Assembly: GCA_963573315.1 (NCBI GenBank)
Contig: OY752146.1
Coordinates: forward strand, 806,001 to 870,000
Direction: 5' to 3'
From: Entomortierella parvispora
Taxonomy: Eukaryota; Mortierellomycota; Mortierellomycetes; Mortierellales; Mortierellaceae
Length of the DNA stretch: 64,000 bases
Shown: positions 35,831-48,905 of the stretch, one piece after another
How positions within the stretch are numbered: position 1 is the stretch's first letter
How the letters are laid out: each line of letters begins with the position of its first letter
Notes under the pieces: generated by a model
Database searches by the model: none
What the model was told of the DNA's origin: nothing
Seen by the model: only the letters and a program-made list of their open reading frames with translations
Program-made: the position numbers and the translations under genes

Positions 35831-38346
35831 ATGGCAACCAAGGCTAAGCATTCCCACTCGCCCACCCACAGCCATGGTCAGCCCCACGATCGCAACCATG
35901 CGCATTCAAAAATGGCCCTGAAATCAAAACCAGCGAAAAAGATCGACGACTTTCTGGACTCGCCTGTCCTGGCCTGCTTCGCGCGTAGCTCCCTGCCGTT
36001 TATCATGACCGTGCCAGACTCGGACTTCTCGACCGTTCAGGAGCATTTTGTCCCCAGTGCCGACCTTAAAGCTGCGACGGCTCGTTCGGATACAACAAAA
36101 GCTGCGGGCTCAGAGATCATGTCAAAGACCTTGGATCACAACGCGTCTGCTGCATCGACGCTTCACCGAGTCAGACTAGATCGTCGGTTCAAGATCGGCT
36201 ACTCTAAACTCTCTGGTCACTCGATTGAGCTGAAGAGAGACATCTCAAAGGAGGCAACGGCAGCCGCAGAGGCAAACGGAAGGGTCGAGTCGGGAACGAG
36301 ACTGTTTGAAAAGGACGAGCTGCCGTACGCGTCGCTTGTCGAGGACGTGTGGCGAGGAAAGCTGTGCGACGAATGCCTTCGAGTCCTTCCGGAGGATAGG
36401 AGCCTATGGAAATCTTGCTCGGATTGTCCAACCCCAACCCCAATCCCAGCGGATGCTGCAGCGGCTGATTCTCCATCAAAATCGAGATCTCTGTCCCTAG
36501 TTGACGACGAGGAGATCTACAAGGGCGATCTTGAGAGACATGACGGGCCTGTACTCTTTTGCAGCGATTCTTGCCGCAATGAAGCGTGGGTTGCATGGCA
36601 TCAATTCGAGTGCCAGTTCGCAAACGAGTTGAAGCAGCTTTGCAAGCAGACACGGCTGGCCTTGAGGATTTTCTGGAAGAATCGTCGACACAACATTCGT
36701 ATGACAGGAGACAACAACAGTCCAGCGTCGAGTGGCACAACAGCAAACCCAACAACCTTCTCCCCAAGCTCAACTATGAAATCATCTCTTCCTTCCCTTA
36801 TTCCAAAGTCTACGTCCGCAGGCTCATCTGCCTCGTCCGTGTCATCTCCAGGTTCTAAGATCGCCAAGCTTACAAAGGCCGCTGCAGGGTTAACACTGGA
36901 TAGCGATGGGGCTCGCATCCCCGCTTCGGACACAGACGGATCGAGTCTTACACCTGCTCAACTCTGTCATAACTTTCACAAGATCAATCAAATAATGAGG
37001 ATGTCCTACATCATGACAGGATACTACCTCCAGCATCTTCTGGGTTTGGCTCGAGACGATACGCGTCCTAATCACGACGACTTGAATGGAGAAGATGTAG
37101 CTTGGTCTACAGTTCCAGTAGTAACGATGGAGCTGGCTTACTTGCAGGCTCTGGTCCAATTTAACTCGTTTTCGATCAAAGCCGATGTGACGGAGCCTGC
37201 TCTTGGCTCGGACATGATGATGCGCGTCAACCACTACGTGATTGGATCCGGTCTGTATCTTCTAGCCTCGCTTTTGAATCACAGCTGTGCACCTTCAGCC
37301 ATGACAGTATTCGGCAACAATACCAAGACTCGGATTCACTCCGATAGCTTTGGAGACAAGGAGTTGGAGACGACTCTGCCGGACCCTCGAAAGATGAATG
37401 TCGTCACGACAATGCGGATGCAGCTTGACCTAACAAAGGAGAAGAGTTTGCCAGTACCAGTCGAGATCTCCTATGGACCACAACGCGGGAGAATGGCGAC
37501 TGATTTAAGAAAGGAGATGCTTCATCAGACGTATCTCTTTGAGTGCAATTGCTCGGCCTGTAATGATATGTAGGTACACACCTTTGGATGCACACAGTAC
37601 GGTTCTTCTTGCGGCTAACCTCGTTCTACTAGGTATGCTGAAACGATGCGGCAGAAGATGTTCAAATGTCCTAAAGGCGGTTACGCTTGTCGGGCAATGA
37701 CGGATTCAGAGACAACATGTCCTACCTGCGGAGCTGAGGTCGATATGTCTTTGAGACACAAGGTAAAAGTCTTTCCGTGTAATTTTTGTCCATTTTTTTT
37801 TTGGCTGCTACTGACTGGTTATACTTGTTCAATTATTTCCAGATGACCCAACTGATGGCTCGACTCTTGACAGAGTCCCAAGACCCTAGCCTGACTCTCC
37901 CAAAAAGACTGACTATCCTCAAAGTACTAGAGAGCACGCAAGCAAAGACATTCGTGAACACTTGCGTGTTATACGGCAACACTTGCGATCAGTTGGCAAT
38001 GGTTCACGCTCAATCCGGAGATCTTGGCCAGTCAATCGAGTGGTGCAAGAAGGCCCTCAAGGTCGTCACTGTCCACTTCCCACATGATTCCATTGAAGTT
38101 GCCCAGGAGACGCTAAAGCTTGCGGGATTGTACTTTAACAAGTAAGGCCTTCACTATCCCTTTACAGCGTTTGAAATGTATATATATTAATCACCCTAAT
38201 TGTTTAATAGCTTGCAGCCAAAAGAAGCAAAGGCACACATCCAAGTCGCTATCAGACTCTACCAAGGCCATTATGGCACAGAGTCCGAGCATCCAGATCT
38301 GATGGAGCTATACGAGATGGACAGGACCTTGCAGACTCTACAATAA
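35831..38346 (+). CDS. SET-MYND (SMYD-type) protein with C-terminal helical repeats
   Basis: Exons 35831-37569, 37633-37762, 37843-38141 and 38211-38346 give 767 residues. A MYND zinc finger begins at C179 (CDEC) and ends near C261 (WVAWHQFEC) with a Pro/Ser-rich insertion inside. The SET core shows the LLNHSC motif (N483-C486) and EISYGPQRG, then a Cys-rich post-SET (FECNCSAC...KCPKGGYAC...CPTCG). The last 200 residues look like TPR helices (AMVHAQSGDLGQSIEWCKKAL, SIEVAQETLKLAGLYFN). The family methylates lysine on histones or other proteins; the target here is unknown. The N-terminus has a His-rich stretch of low complexity. The short leader contains an in-frame open stretch upstream that I did not include. 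Confidence 0.88.
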
Positions 38347-38672
38347 AACGTCAACTTACATTGGGCAAGGGAAAGCCCTTGCGCGATCCCTCGGTACCCT
38401 GTCTTGGCCAAGATAGGTACGCAGAATGCGCCTGTGATTCCGCTAATGAGCCAGCTCCAGGAGGGGTTTTTATGTCAGAAAACCAGTTCAGACAAATCCA
38501 CTCCAGATAGTGTAAAAGCCAGCCAAAAAAATAAAAACGCCTAGGTGCCGCGCCTGTCTTTTCATCTACCCCTTAAGTGCAAAGAGCATGATCACTGGCT
38601 ACATTATTGATTCATTTTGATCTCTCATCCTGCCATTGCCATCGCCCAACCGCCACAGCCAAATCACAGATC
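38347..38672. other. Intergenic region between SET-MYND gene and U2A' gene
   Basis: Holds the 3' UTR of the upstream gene and the promoter of the U2A'-like gene. An A-rich stretch with AATAAAAA lies at about 38525-38540. Nothing else recognised. Confidence 0.5.
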
Positions 38673-39901
38673 ATGAAGCTCACACCGGAACTCATTGCAC
38701 AGGCACCTTGCTACCTGAATGCTCTTCAGGATAGAGAACTTGACTTGCGCAGTATCTTCTTTCGTGTCGTCTCGTCTATTGACCATGTTGCTCGTTGATT
38801 GTTCTTTCTGCTTTTTCAATGTCCATTTGTCGCGATCAGCTTGTTCTTCCATTGTATGAGGGCTACCTCTGGGAAACCTATATGAAACCCTTGACTGCAT
38901 GCACCACGATTTTTTTTTTTTTGTTTGTCTAATTTGATCCTCTAGGTCACAAGATTCCTGCCATTGAGAACCTCGGCGTGACAAAGGTAAAGGACAGCAA
39001 CGGTGCTGTAATTTTAGCCTGCGTACATGCATTAATCTCACATATAACTAACGTTGTTTCCTCTCTAATCGAATGCAACGAATCTCTCGGAAACCATGGT
39101 GTTCTTCAACAATTATCTTTTTATTGAACTTCAGGATTTGAATGACTCTCTTGATCTGACAGACAACGACATCCGAGCACTGTCCAATTTCCCATCACTT
39201 CCACGACTAAAGTGCCTTCTGTTGAGCAACAACCGGATCAGCAAGATCGACCCTAATCTGAGCCAATACTTGCCCAGCCTGACAACTGTGATCCTGACCA
39301 ACAACTCGATTGCGGAGCTTTCAGACTTGGATAACTTGGCTGGCTGCAAGAAGATTGATATTCTGTCTCTCTTGGATAATCCAGTGACGAAAAAGAAGTA
39401 CTACCGCCAATGGGTCATCTGGAGGCTGCCAAGTGTGCGTGTCCTGGATTTTGAGAAAGTCAAGAAGGCAGTATGTTTCAGTTCTTTTTATCGCAGTAAT
39501 GGCTCAATGGTTATAATATCGACATTGACTCCCCTCCTTTCATTTTTCACCTGGTCAAAATTTAGGAGAGAGACGAGGCAAAAGGACTATTTGAAGGCAA
39601 ATCAGGACCATCAGCATTGGCAGAGTCTATTTCAGCGACTAAATCTTCCACATTTGAGCCCGGTGAGGGCGTGCCATTGCCTTTGAAGTCGAGCATACCT
39701 ACATTTACGCTGTCAAAGGAAGACCAGGAGAAGATCAAGGTGGCATTGTCCAAGGCAACCAAGCTGGATGAGATTGCACGATTGGAGAGGGCTTTGAAAG
39801 AGGGCAAGATTCCCAGCGACCTCAAGGATACACCCCCTGCAGCCAAGAAGCAAAAAGTCTTAGGCGACCAGGACGAGGAGATGGAGGACGACGACGAGTA
39901 A
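38673..39901 (+). CDS. LEA1: U2 snRNP protein A' (Lea1-type leucine-rich repeat protein)
   Basis: This spliceosome protein binds U2 snRNA with protein B''. Exons 38673-38751, 38946-38986, 39135-39470 and 39566-39901 give 263 residues, close to the 255 of human U2A'. Diagnostic segments are MKLTPELIAQAPCYLNALQDRELDLR, KIPAIENLGVTKDLNDSLDLTDNDIRALSNFP, four to five LRRs (LLLSNNRISKID, VILTNNSIAELSDLDNLAG), the LRR cap DNPVTKKKYYRQWVIWRLPSVRVLDFEKV, and a C-terminal ATKLDEIARLERALKEGKIP helix plus acidic tail. Exon 2 is only 41 bases long. Confidence 0.95.
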
Positions 39902-41362
39902 ACCTTTGCTTCTATGACTACGTCACAGAAATGCACTTCCCGAACGCCAACCATGTAGACTTATTCAACAATTCAATACAACGTTTTGCTTGGCAAAAAT
40001 CGCGACAGAAACACCACTGAAAAAATGCAAGAGTAGGGTGACTGGCGTGGCAGCTAAGCAAGCATTCTGCACCCAACCATTTGCAATGTTCAGCAATCTT
40101 TTATTCTTTTGTGGCAGGTTATCGGGGGTTCGTTGAATACTTCTCCCATCAAATGTATAGGACACAACGGGGCTCCATGTTCCATACGAAAGCATCCTGC
40201 GCATTTCAGTTCGTTGATGTCCGATGTACAGCTTGAATTTCGACAGAGAGCCTCGTAGATCGCGAGGAGGTGCTAGGAGCACCAGTGAACAACTTCGCGC
40301 ATTTCGCACTGGAGTTCATCTTGATGTGGACTGCACAATATCCTCCTTGACCAGAAATATAACCTAAAAGATCGTCACATTACAAAACTCTCGTAGGTAA
40401 CGGTTAGTAACCAGCGCCTTTGAAACAGCCAACTTTTTTTCCGCTCTTCTCTTTCTGCTGATTTCGTCGCTTTGTGCTCTCGATCTCCTAACTTTCACCT
40501 CCAAGAGGGATAAAGTTGGGAAGATCATAAAACAGGCAAGATGCTCCAGACATTGCTGCTTCAAAACATCCACTATCAAAATATTTGGCTGGATGTTGTA
40601 CAGATCGGCCCTAAGAATTGAAAAAAGCAGTTACAAATAATGCGACAGAAGCTCAAAAAGCAAGTAGTAATTAACATGCCATTTTGAGATCGAGTCAAAG
40701 ACCCATTTCAGCTCATAATCTCATAATCCTTTGAAAAGACATAGCTTGTGCCTAGACGAGCAGGTTAGTCCTACAGAACCTGACATGATTTCAGCATGCT
40801 CGAAATACCATCATCATCCTGGATACTCTCGATGTCTCTTTTATAATAAATGTTCACTCGACTGCACACCGTAGTCACTTTCATTGATGATAAAGGAATG
40901 TATCAAGTAGAAAACAAAATCTCTGCGCGAGACCAAGGCGGTATTTCTTGGGTAATCCTTGGTACTCGATACTTCCAGAATTACATAAATGCACCTGCGC
41001 GAACCTCTACACATAGCGAGTCGCAGAGCCAGGCTGATGGGCGACGCGAGACAAAGTCTTGCCAGATCCACACTGCTTTAACGTAAATCATGCCACATCC
41101 CAATGCACTGAAGTATTGGCTGGTTTGAAAGTAAGCACAACAAGAAAAACAGGAGTAATGACAGTAAAGTATCAAGTTGAAGGCGCGAAAGGGTTTGATT
41201 GAGATACGGGGAAAGAGCACTGACGAGTGTTTGTGAGCAAGATGTATCGGAAAGAGAAGTCTTCCCGCCACGTTCACGTCCAATAAATGCACGTGATGTG
41301 CGCCACCATCTTCGACGGTCGAGCGATACATGCTTCACTTGCATGTATCCTCCACTCTAACA
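39902..41362. other. 1.46-kb region without an assigned gene
   Basis: No family was recognised on either strand. The minus strand has several short open stretches (39965-40309, 40364-40579, 40841-41071, 41078-41344) that could be exons of an unidentified gene or decayed sequence; I could not join them into a supported model. The final 200 bp lead into the CHL4-like gene. Confidence 0.5.
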
Positions 41363-42971
41363 ATGGACTCGACCTTATTCCCTGACTCACCTGCGCTCCG
41401 TAGAATCATCAACCACCACTCAAAGGACGCCTTGATCGATATTGTTCAGGAATGGTTGTCCATCTATCCGATCTCGCGTATTGACGTAGAGGAAGATGAA
41501 TTGGACCAGCAAATGGATCCTGATGACGACGGCGGCATGGTTCGCTCGACGCGTTTGTGGAGTCTATCGAAATACAAGAAGCACGTAGAGAAGCAGTACA
41601 ACTCATTGAGAGACAAGGGCCAAAAGAAACGCGTGGTCGATCGAATGTTGACGATTGAATGGAACATGGGACTCAACGTGCGACAGGTCGCTGAATTGGA
41701 CCTACGCTATTACATGCAACATGCGCACCTGAAGAGCTGGAAGGCTATGCGGCTAGAGTTTGATGATCCAGGTGGGTGAGGGTTGCCCTTTCGCTATGAC
41801 GTAAGGCAGAGTCTCGGATCAAAATATCTAACCATGTGTAATCCGTGGTGCCGAGCAGAAGGTTCGAGGTTCCATCTGGACCCTTCCAAGATTGAAAAAT
41901 CACTCACCTTCCACTTAGCACCATATTTCAAGCATGTGAGTCCCCTCTTTCTTTATGCGTCTGCATGTTGACCTAATGTTGCCTTTTTTCACTTATGCAG
42001 TTGGCAGTAAGAGCAATCCATACTAAGATATATCGAAACTATTTTAGCACGTCCAAGTACGCCAGGAACAGGAGATGGTCTGGATCCGGATAAGCATACA
42101 TGATGGACTGAGGCCCAATATACTGCCTGCACCGCCAATGATCGTTTACATTATTTGGTTCGCAAATTCAGAGTATCTCCTTAGTGGGACTATCAAGGCT
42201 GAGTGGAAAGAATATATTTTGGAGGTAAACAATTCGAGTCAACTTTTAGTGGATCCTGCTCCTAGAGATTCAAATATTGAAATGTTAGAATGGCTCCATA
42301 CATCTCCTAGGCGGTCATGAGGCTGTTTAAGGCCAGTGAAATCGACGAGTGGCCACTGACAGGACGGTCGCCTTCGTCTCTTGCAGAGTTATTGTTGCAA
42401 AGGGATTCTCAAGGAGCTCACAGTCGATATCGACTAAATCAGCTCGACGATAATCCTCTCGCCAGTACACCAAAAAAGCGAAAACCAGAAGGTATTAAAG
42501 GCAGTGGAGACGACTCGGACGATAACTGTTTTGTAGACATTGAGGCAATCGGTCACTTACTCGATGTTTGCGTGCTATCACTTAGATCTGCATCACAAGT
42601 ACGCAAAGAACATCCCATCATCAGATATCCAAGCCGAGGACATGTCTACGATTGTCCGGCGAGATCGATTTCTACAGAAAGAATTTGGACCCAACCCTCA
42701 ACCGAGCTTACAAAAGGTCGATTTGCAATTGAATCTGCCATTTACAAGCGACTCGGAAGGTTTTCGCCTGGGACAGTTATCACGACAGCCATTCCCTATC
42801 AAGGTTGTATTCGAGGGTAGTAATGTGATAGAGGGAGTGAAGAACCTGATTCCGCTCGGCATTGCGTCCAATCCAATGCCCAGCTATCTCACCGATATTC
42901 ATTCGATGGCCACAAGCAGTTTGACAGTTGACCTGGATGAGGACAGACAACTTCGCGTCTCCATCGGGTAA
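41363..42971 (+). CDS. CHL4: Kinetochore protein CHL4 / CENP-N-like
   Basis: This is an inner-kinetochore (CCAN) protein that contacts the CENP-A nucleosome in the family. The proposed exons 41363-41771, 41859-41935, 42048-42224, 42311-42491 and 42586-42971 give 409 residues. The N-terminal RRIINHHSKDALIDIVQEWL matches the pyrin-like start of the CHL4 family. MVYIIWF...SEYLLSG followed by the WKEYILEAVMRLF helix matches its middle, and EDMSTIVRRDRFLQKEFGP introduces the conserved C-terminal beta region (LPFTSDSEG, FPIKVVFEGSNVIEGVKNLIPLGIA). The last intron (42492-42585, donor GTATTA) is the weakest; it was chosen because it alone restores frame into the C-terminal exon at sensible length. 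An upstream ATG at 41330 is possible. Confidence 0.8.
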
Positions 42972-43491
42972 AATAAATGAGCATGACCAAATTGCGAAGA
43001 CCATGATGTGCAGGAACGAGCCTCTTGGCCCAGGGCACGATGGGAAAAGGAAGACCATGGTTGGCTACTCGCGGGAAAAAACACCCCTGCCTCCCCCCCC
43101 CTTTTTTTTTGTCTTGTGTGTAAGCACAGACGCTGACGAGCGAGCGAACGTGAGCTTCCCAATCTCAATCGTTATGGTCAGACGCGCCTGTCGTCATGGC
43201 ACTCTTCTGTTGTGCTACCATGGAGGGAGAGCACAGGAGCTGGCTCTGGACTGATACGATCTTTCAACGCGCTAAGGCAAAAAAAAAAAAAAAAGAGTCG
43301 CGCTGAACGAAATGGATTTTTTCGCTTGAATTGCATCCTCTTCTCCTCTCTTCCTCATCCACCCCACTCCTGAGAAGACCCAACCGAACGCAAAGGAGGC
43401 GCACAGGCCTGTTTTTGTCCATCGCCCACCCTTCACCCCCTCTTTGCTTTTTTTTTTTTTTTTTTTTTTACACAGACGCAGCATCTTGCTC
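42972..43491. other. Intergenic region upstream of ArAE/BRE4-like gene
   Basis: It contains C- and T-runs, an A(15) run near 43280 and a 20-base T run (about 43450-43470) ending ACACAG shortly before the ATG. The last could be the acceptor of a 5'-UTR intron. No gene is seen. Confidence 0.5.
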
Positions 43492-46400
43492 ATGGCCCAT
43501 TCCCCAGATGCAACGCAACTCGACTCTAATGCCAGCGGTGATGGCGACATGTCCGGTCAGCATGGAGCCATGCACACGAGTGTCGAAATGAGTGGGGGTG
43601 ATGGGAGTGCGCCCCTCCCGCCCAGCAGAATAGAGGTTCTGCACGAGCAAGACCCTGGCAGCAGCCCACTCCGCACCTCGTCCTCCTCCTGCCCCACAAA
43701 CACAAACACAATTTATACAAACGCAAACGCTAACGCAAAAGCTGGAACCATCGTCCCTGTTCCTATTCTCGCTAAACGCCAAGGATCGACCGGATCCACC
43801 GGATCCACCGGAACTGCAGCAGCAGCTGGAGGTAGCAATACCATCACTTTCTCACCGTTGCCCTTGGGCCGTTCCTTTCCAGACTCTCAACAGTCACCCC
43901 CGGCACGTCGTGTGCACGAGTTTACACCCTCACCTGCACGCTCGTTGACTCATGTCCTCGAAGCTGCTCAAGCAGCCGACGCAGCCACAGCGCACTCAAG
44001 GGAGACAAGGGGCGACGAGGGGCATCGTGGTTCTTGGTCAGCAAACTCCTTTGTTCCAACAGGGGCTTCAGCCGTCCATTTTGAGCCTCAGCGTGGCCAC
44101 AATGGCTGGCGGTCTGACTCTGCAGGGGGCGGCAGTTCAGGAGCAGGGATCATGGGGACTAGCATGGCAGAGAGTCGATTCAGCGAGTTCGAAGTGGTCT
44201 ATGACGATGGTGTTCGTAAGCAGCGGACCTTCAGCTTGACCACTGAGCCGGAGGTCGATGATGACGAGTAAGTCCCTTGCCACATACACAACAACCACAA
44301 AAAAAAAAGATAAGATGTTGGGCTGATTCGAACTCCATCGCTGAGATATTGATTCTTGTACCTTTCAATGATAGAGAACGCACCAGTTCTGACAACGACG
44401 ATAGTGAAAACAATCCGCTGCTGGGCCTGCAGGACGATACGCCAGTCCATTCCTCCAGAGATCCGGCTACGGACGAGCATTGGCACGGTGGCTACACAGG
44501 CATGCTTCACGATGGGGAAACATCCTTTCCTCCCAGGAGCCCTCCTGTGTCACCAAGGTTTGCCCATGCGACCACCCCTCTGCTCGGAAAGAACAACTCG
44601 TACCAGTCCTCCAACACACCCTACATTCGAGGAGGTCGTTCTCCACCGCGGCGATCTGGCAACAGCGTGTTCTCTAGGATGGGGGACTATGCTCGACAGA
44701 AATGGGATAGTTTGCAACTCTCGATCCCTCAAAAACGTATCCTAAAGGCGTCTCTTGCCTACCTTTTTGCCTGTCTTGTGTCCTTCACGCCTTGGTTCAA
44801 ACCGTATATTGGAGCCTCGGGTCACCTGGCAGCCTCTTCAGCTGTTTTCTTCAACCCCGCAAAGTCCCTTGGAAGGATGGTCGATGCTGCGACGGCGGGA
44901 CTCTGTGCTATTTCGTTTGGCGTGGTGGTCTGTGTGGCTAGTATGCTGAGTGCGATTTGGTTTAACCAGCGAGACCTTTACATCTGGGGACACGTCGTCA
45001 GTGTAGTGGTGTTTGGAGGAGGCTCTACGTTTATCGTCGCGTACGCAAAAGCTCATTACAATCGACCCACTGTAAACGTCGGCAAGTATACATAACAGTC
45101 ATTTCATTTCAATCCATTCAAATGATGGGTGTCTAACAAGCGACTTACCGTGTCCTCGCATAGCCTGCACTCTTTCACACATCATGATCATGGTCATTTT
45201 GACAAAGGAGGGAGCACTGTCGCTCGGAGAGTTCAGCCTCGCGCGATTGTCGGCCATTACAGTCTCCATGCTCCTGGGCGTCATTATAGCAGTGCTGACG
45301 TGCATTTTCCTTTGGCCAGAGAGTGCACAAGAAACTCTTAGGTAAGAAACGACCCAACAGGTATTCTTGTGTAAAAATTAGCAAATGAACTCTTCCCTAA
45401 CACCCAGCTTCTCTGCTTGGATACTTTCTCTTCTTGATATCATTTAGGCAGGACATGGGCAAATCTCTGAGCTCCTTCAGGCTCCTGCTAAAGTTGCTGA
45501 CAAAGACCTTCTTACTCGAGGCAGACACGTCACCCTTTGGGTCCAAGTCTGTTCAAAGCCTGATCGAGTCCCAGGTGAAATCATTCTCGGCGCTTGCGCA
45601 ATCCTTGGAAGAGGCGCAGCTAGAGTATCCAGGTACTGACATCAAAAAGTATGAGGAGTGTGTCAAGTCTCTCAACACTTTGGCGCAGTACCTGAATGGT
45701 CTTCGAAGCTCATGTGGTCTTCAGTACGATATGCTCAAAAAGGACGAAAGGAGGAAGGAGGACGAGGCGTTATCTCGACCCTCCAATGGTACATCAGCAG
45801 CCGGTACACAACCTGCGGGACTAACTGGAATCAACGGAAGAAGAATGCTCGGCACAGGGATGCGAATGTCATCGTATAGTCTCCTGGGCAGTCTCCACTC
45901 TGATCTGGACCAGAGTGCAAGTGTAGAGTTGATGGAGTTTTTGGACCACGTGGGAAAGCCCATGAAGTCTCTGGCCCTCACTTGCAAGCTGACTATCGAG
46001 CATCTGCAAGATATCTTCACAAGTACAGGCGCAGAGCTAAAGGCATCTTCCTCTATCCACGGCGGACACCGAGCAAAGGGCGTGCAAAATCCACAGCAGC
46101 AACCACAGAGCGGGCCTGAAGGTCTTGAGGTGTTTTCAGACCCTGCCTTTGACGCGCGGACTAGGTCGTCGCGGACATCAGCAGCAGGACTGGGAGAAAA
46201 CGGTTCCACCGATGGGCTCAAGAAGAATCCAAGTCTGGTCCTGATGCAGATCAATCTGGCTCGAGCATTGGATATTTTCGAAGCCGCAAACTCCAAGGCG
46301 CTCAAAAAGTTTTACTCTCAACAAAACAAACGACGGTCTGGGATACATAAGCGACCTGCTGGGTCGCAGTATCAACAACCTGACCTGGCAACTGTAGTTA

Positions 46401-48870
46401 AGCGAATGAGTGAGCCGTCCTTCCAGGGCCTGCTGTCCGGTTCTTCCTCCTCAAATCTGGCAGGATCTGGCTCGCCTGAGAGCGCTTTAACAGAGAAGGC
46501 GCCCGTGGGAGAACAGATTTTTTTAGTCTACTTTTTTGTATTTAACCTGATGGAGTTCTCCAAGGAGCTGGCCCATTTGGTGAGCTGTGTTGAAGTCTTG
46601 GTCGACGGCGACGAGGGGCTGGAACTTTGGGTCCAGAGGAACAGATTGCCCTGGTGGCGTCGCATCTGGTTCGCTCTCACTGGATTCCCGCGTCGTCTAC
46701 GAAGGCCAAGTCCGCAACGCAACCTCTTTGAGAGTTTTGATGACGGTAAGTATCAGTGAGGAGAGCTGCATAAGATTACATTCCTTAATTAATCTAAATA
46801 CTTTTTCGTAGATCCAGAGCCTGGGTTGGCGTCGCCCCAGTCTCATAATCTTTCTGCGGATGGTCGCACACATTTTTCGCCTAATACCCCCACTCAACAA
46901 TCATTCCCAACTGCCAACCCGGAAACAACTGCGAGCGGTCATGGCAGTAGCCGACGAAGACGTCGCAAACAACGATTGTTTCCTAAACCTAATATCCACA
47001 ACAAAACCAATACCCTTCACACTCCTACGCCTTCTACGACGCTACAGAAATGGTCCACGCGACTATGGAAGTTTCTGCATGTGTTCCGGTCCTTCAAGTT
47101 CAAGTACGCAGTGAAGTCGGCACTGAGTGCAATTGTCCTTTTAACCCCAGCGTTTGTCGACTGGTCACGACCTTACTTTGTGCAGTACCGTGGCGAATGG
47201 GCTTTGATCTCCATGCTGATCATCATGGTCCCCACAGTGGGAGGAACAAACGTGGTCGGCATCTATCGCATCATGGGCACCATTGCAGGATGCTATGCAG
47301 GCGTTGCTATATATCTCCTCTTTCCTGCGAATGAGATCATGTTGCCACTGTGCTGCTTTCTCTTTGCGGTCCCAAACTACTACCTGGTCCTGTGCTCGAA
47401 TTATCCAAGAATCGGTCAAGTGACTCTCCTGGCTTTCAACTTGGTCTTGATTCAGACTTACAACCGGAGACATGGAGATGGCACCGTTCCACCTGATGAT
47501 GACGAGGATGATGATGACGATTTGTCAGGACAGTTTTGGTCGTCTTCCTTGCCACGACAAGTCCTAAAGTCAGTATCTCCTCTGTTGGACAGAACTTCGA
47601 CTGCTTTCGGTACAGGAGGTTTACCAAACGACCCCTCTCATGTTTCGGACGTTTGGGCCATTGCTTTTCACCGTGCAGTCGCAGTCAGTGTAGGAGTTAT
47701 CATTGGTGTTGGAGTGACAAGTTATATTTGGCCGTACGAGGCTCGTGTTGAGCTCCGCAAGGGACTCAGTGACCTGCTGCTAAACATCAGTTGGCTTTAT
47801 AATCGACTTGTCTCTGTGTACTCCACCAACTTGGACAGAGTCTCGATCTTGCCTCAAGAAGACCACTATCAGCAATCGCGGTCGCGTATCCGAGCCTTAC
47901 TACGGAAAACCACCTTCCAAGAGCGGTTCCAGACAAGCGCTCAAGAGCAAGGTGAATCGGATGCTTTGAAAGAGGAGGAAGCGACCGAGATGGACATCGG
48001 AAGGATGAACAGGGAGTTTATGGCTATCGAGCTTTCGCTTCAGCTCCAGCTTTTGCGACTCTATGCATTGTTGGAAGAGACTCCCAACGAACCTCGATTG
48101 AAGGGCAAGTTCCCAGTGGACACTTATAAGAACATGCTGGGAAGCTGTCAGAACATCCTGGATCGATTCTTGTCGATGCGGCTGGTGATCACGAAGGATC
48201 AATGGCTCGAGAGTGCCAGAAGGGACTTTATTGTCCCTGTGAACAAGGAGCGGCGGGAGATGGTCGGAAACGTACTTTTGTATTTCTATACCATTGCTTC
48301 GGCTCTGCGGTTGAAGACGCCATTGCCACCGTATCTGCCTCCTGCAAACAAGGCACGGTTACAGTTGATCCAAAAGATTCGACAGTTGCCCGTGGTCCAA
48401 AACAAGGTGGTTTTGACGGAAGACAGCGATGAGCGCTATATCTTTTATTACGCGTACGCGCTCGTGATGGAGGATGTGATTCGAGAACTGGAGCGGTTGG
48501 GCCATTGGTCTCAGGATCTTTTTGGAGTCATCACTCCGTCTTCAGAGTTCGAGGCTTGGTTCACAGAGGATGGAAACCCTCCAGGTGGGACTCCACTGTC
48601 TCCAGATATGATAGATGAAGATCCATCAGATCCACCGGCCGGAGGTGGAGGGTACTTTAGAGCGAGAGGACGCGAGGCTTCACAACCGTTCCTGCCATCG
48701 AGTGCAACTCGAGAAGCGCCTCGTTCCCCTCCCGCAGATGTGGAGGCTCCTTATGAACACTTTTCTGGAACGTCTTTCTCCAAGCCTTTGCCAATGTCAA
48801 CCCCAGGAAAGTATCGATATCATCCCAGCGATGACCGTCCCAGAAGACAACAACAGCAACAGCAACAACA

Positions 48871-48905
<35 letters not shown>

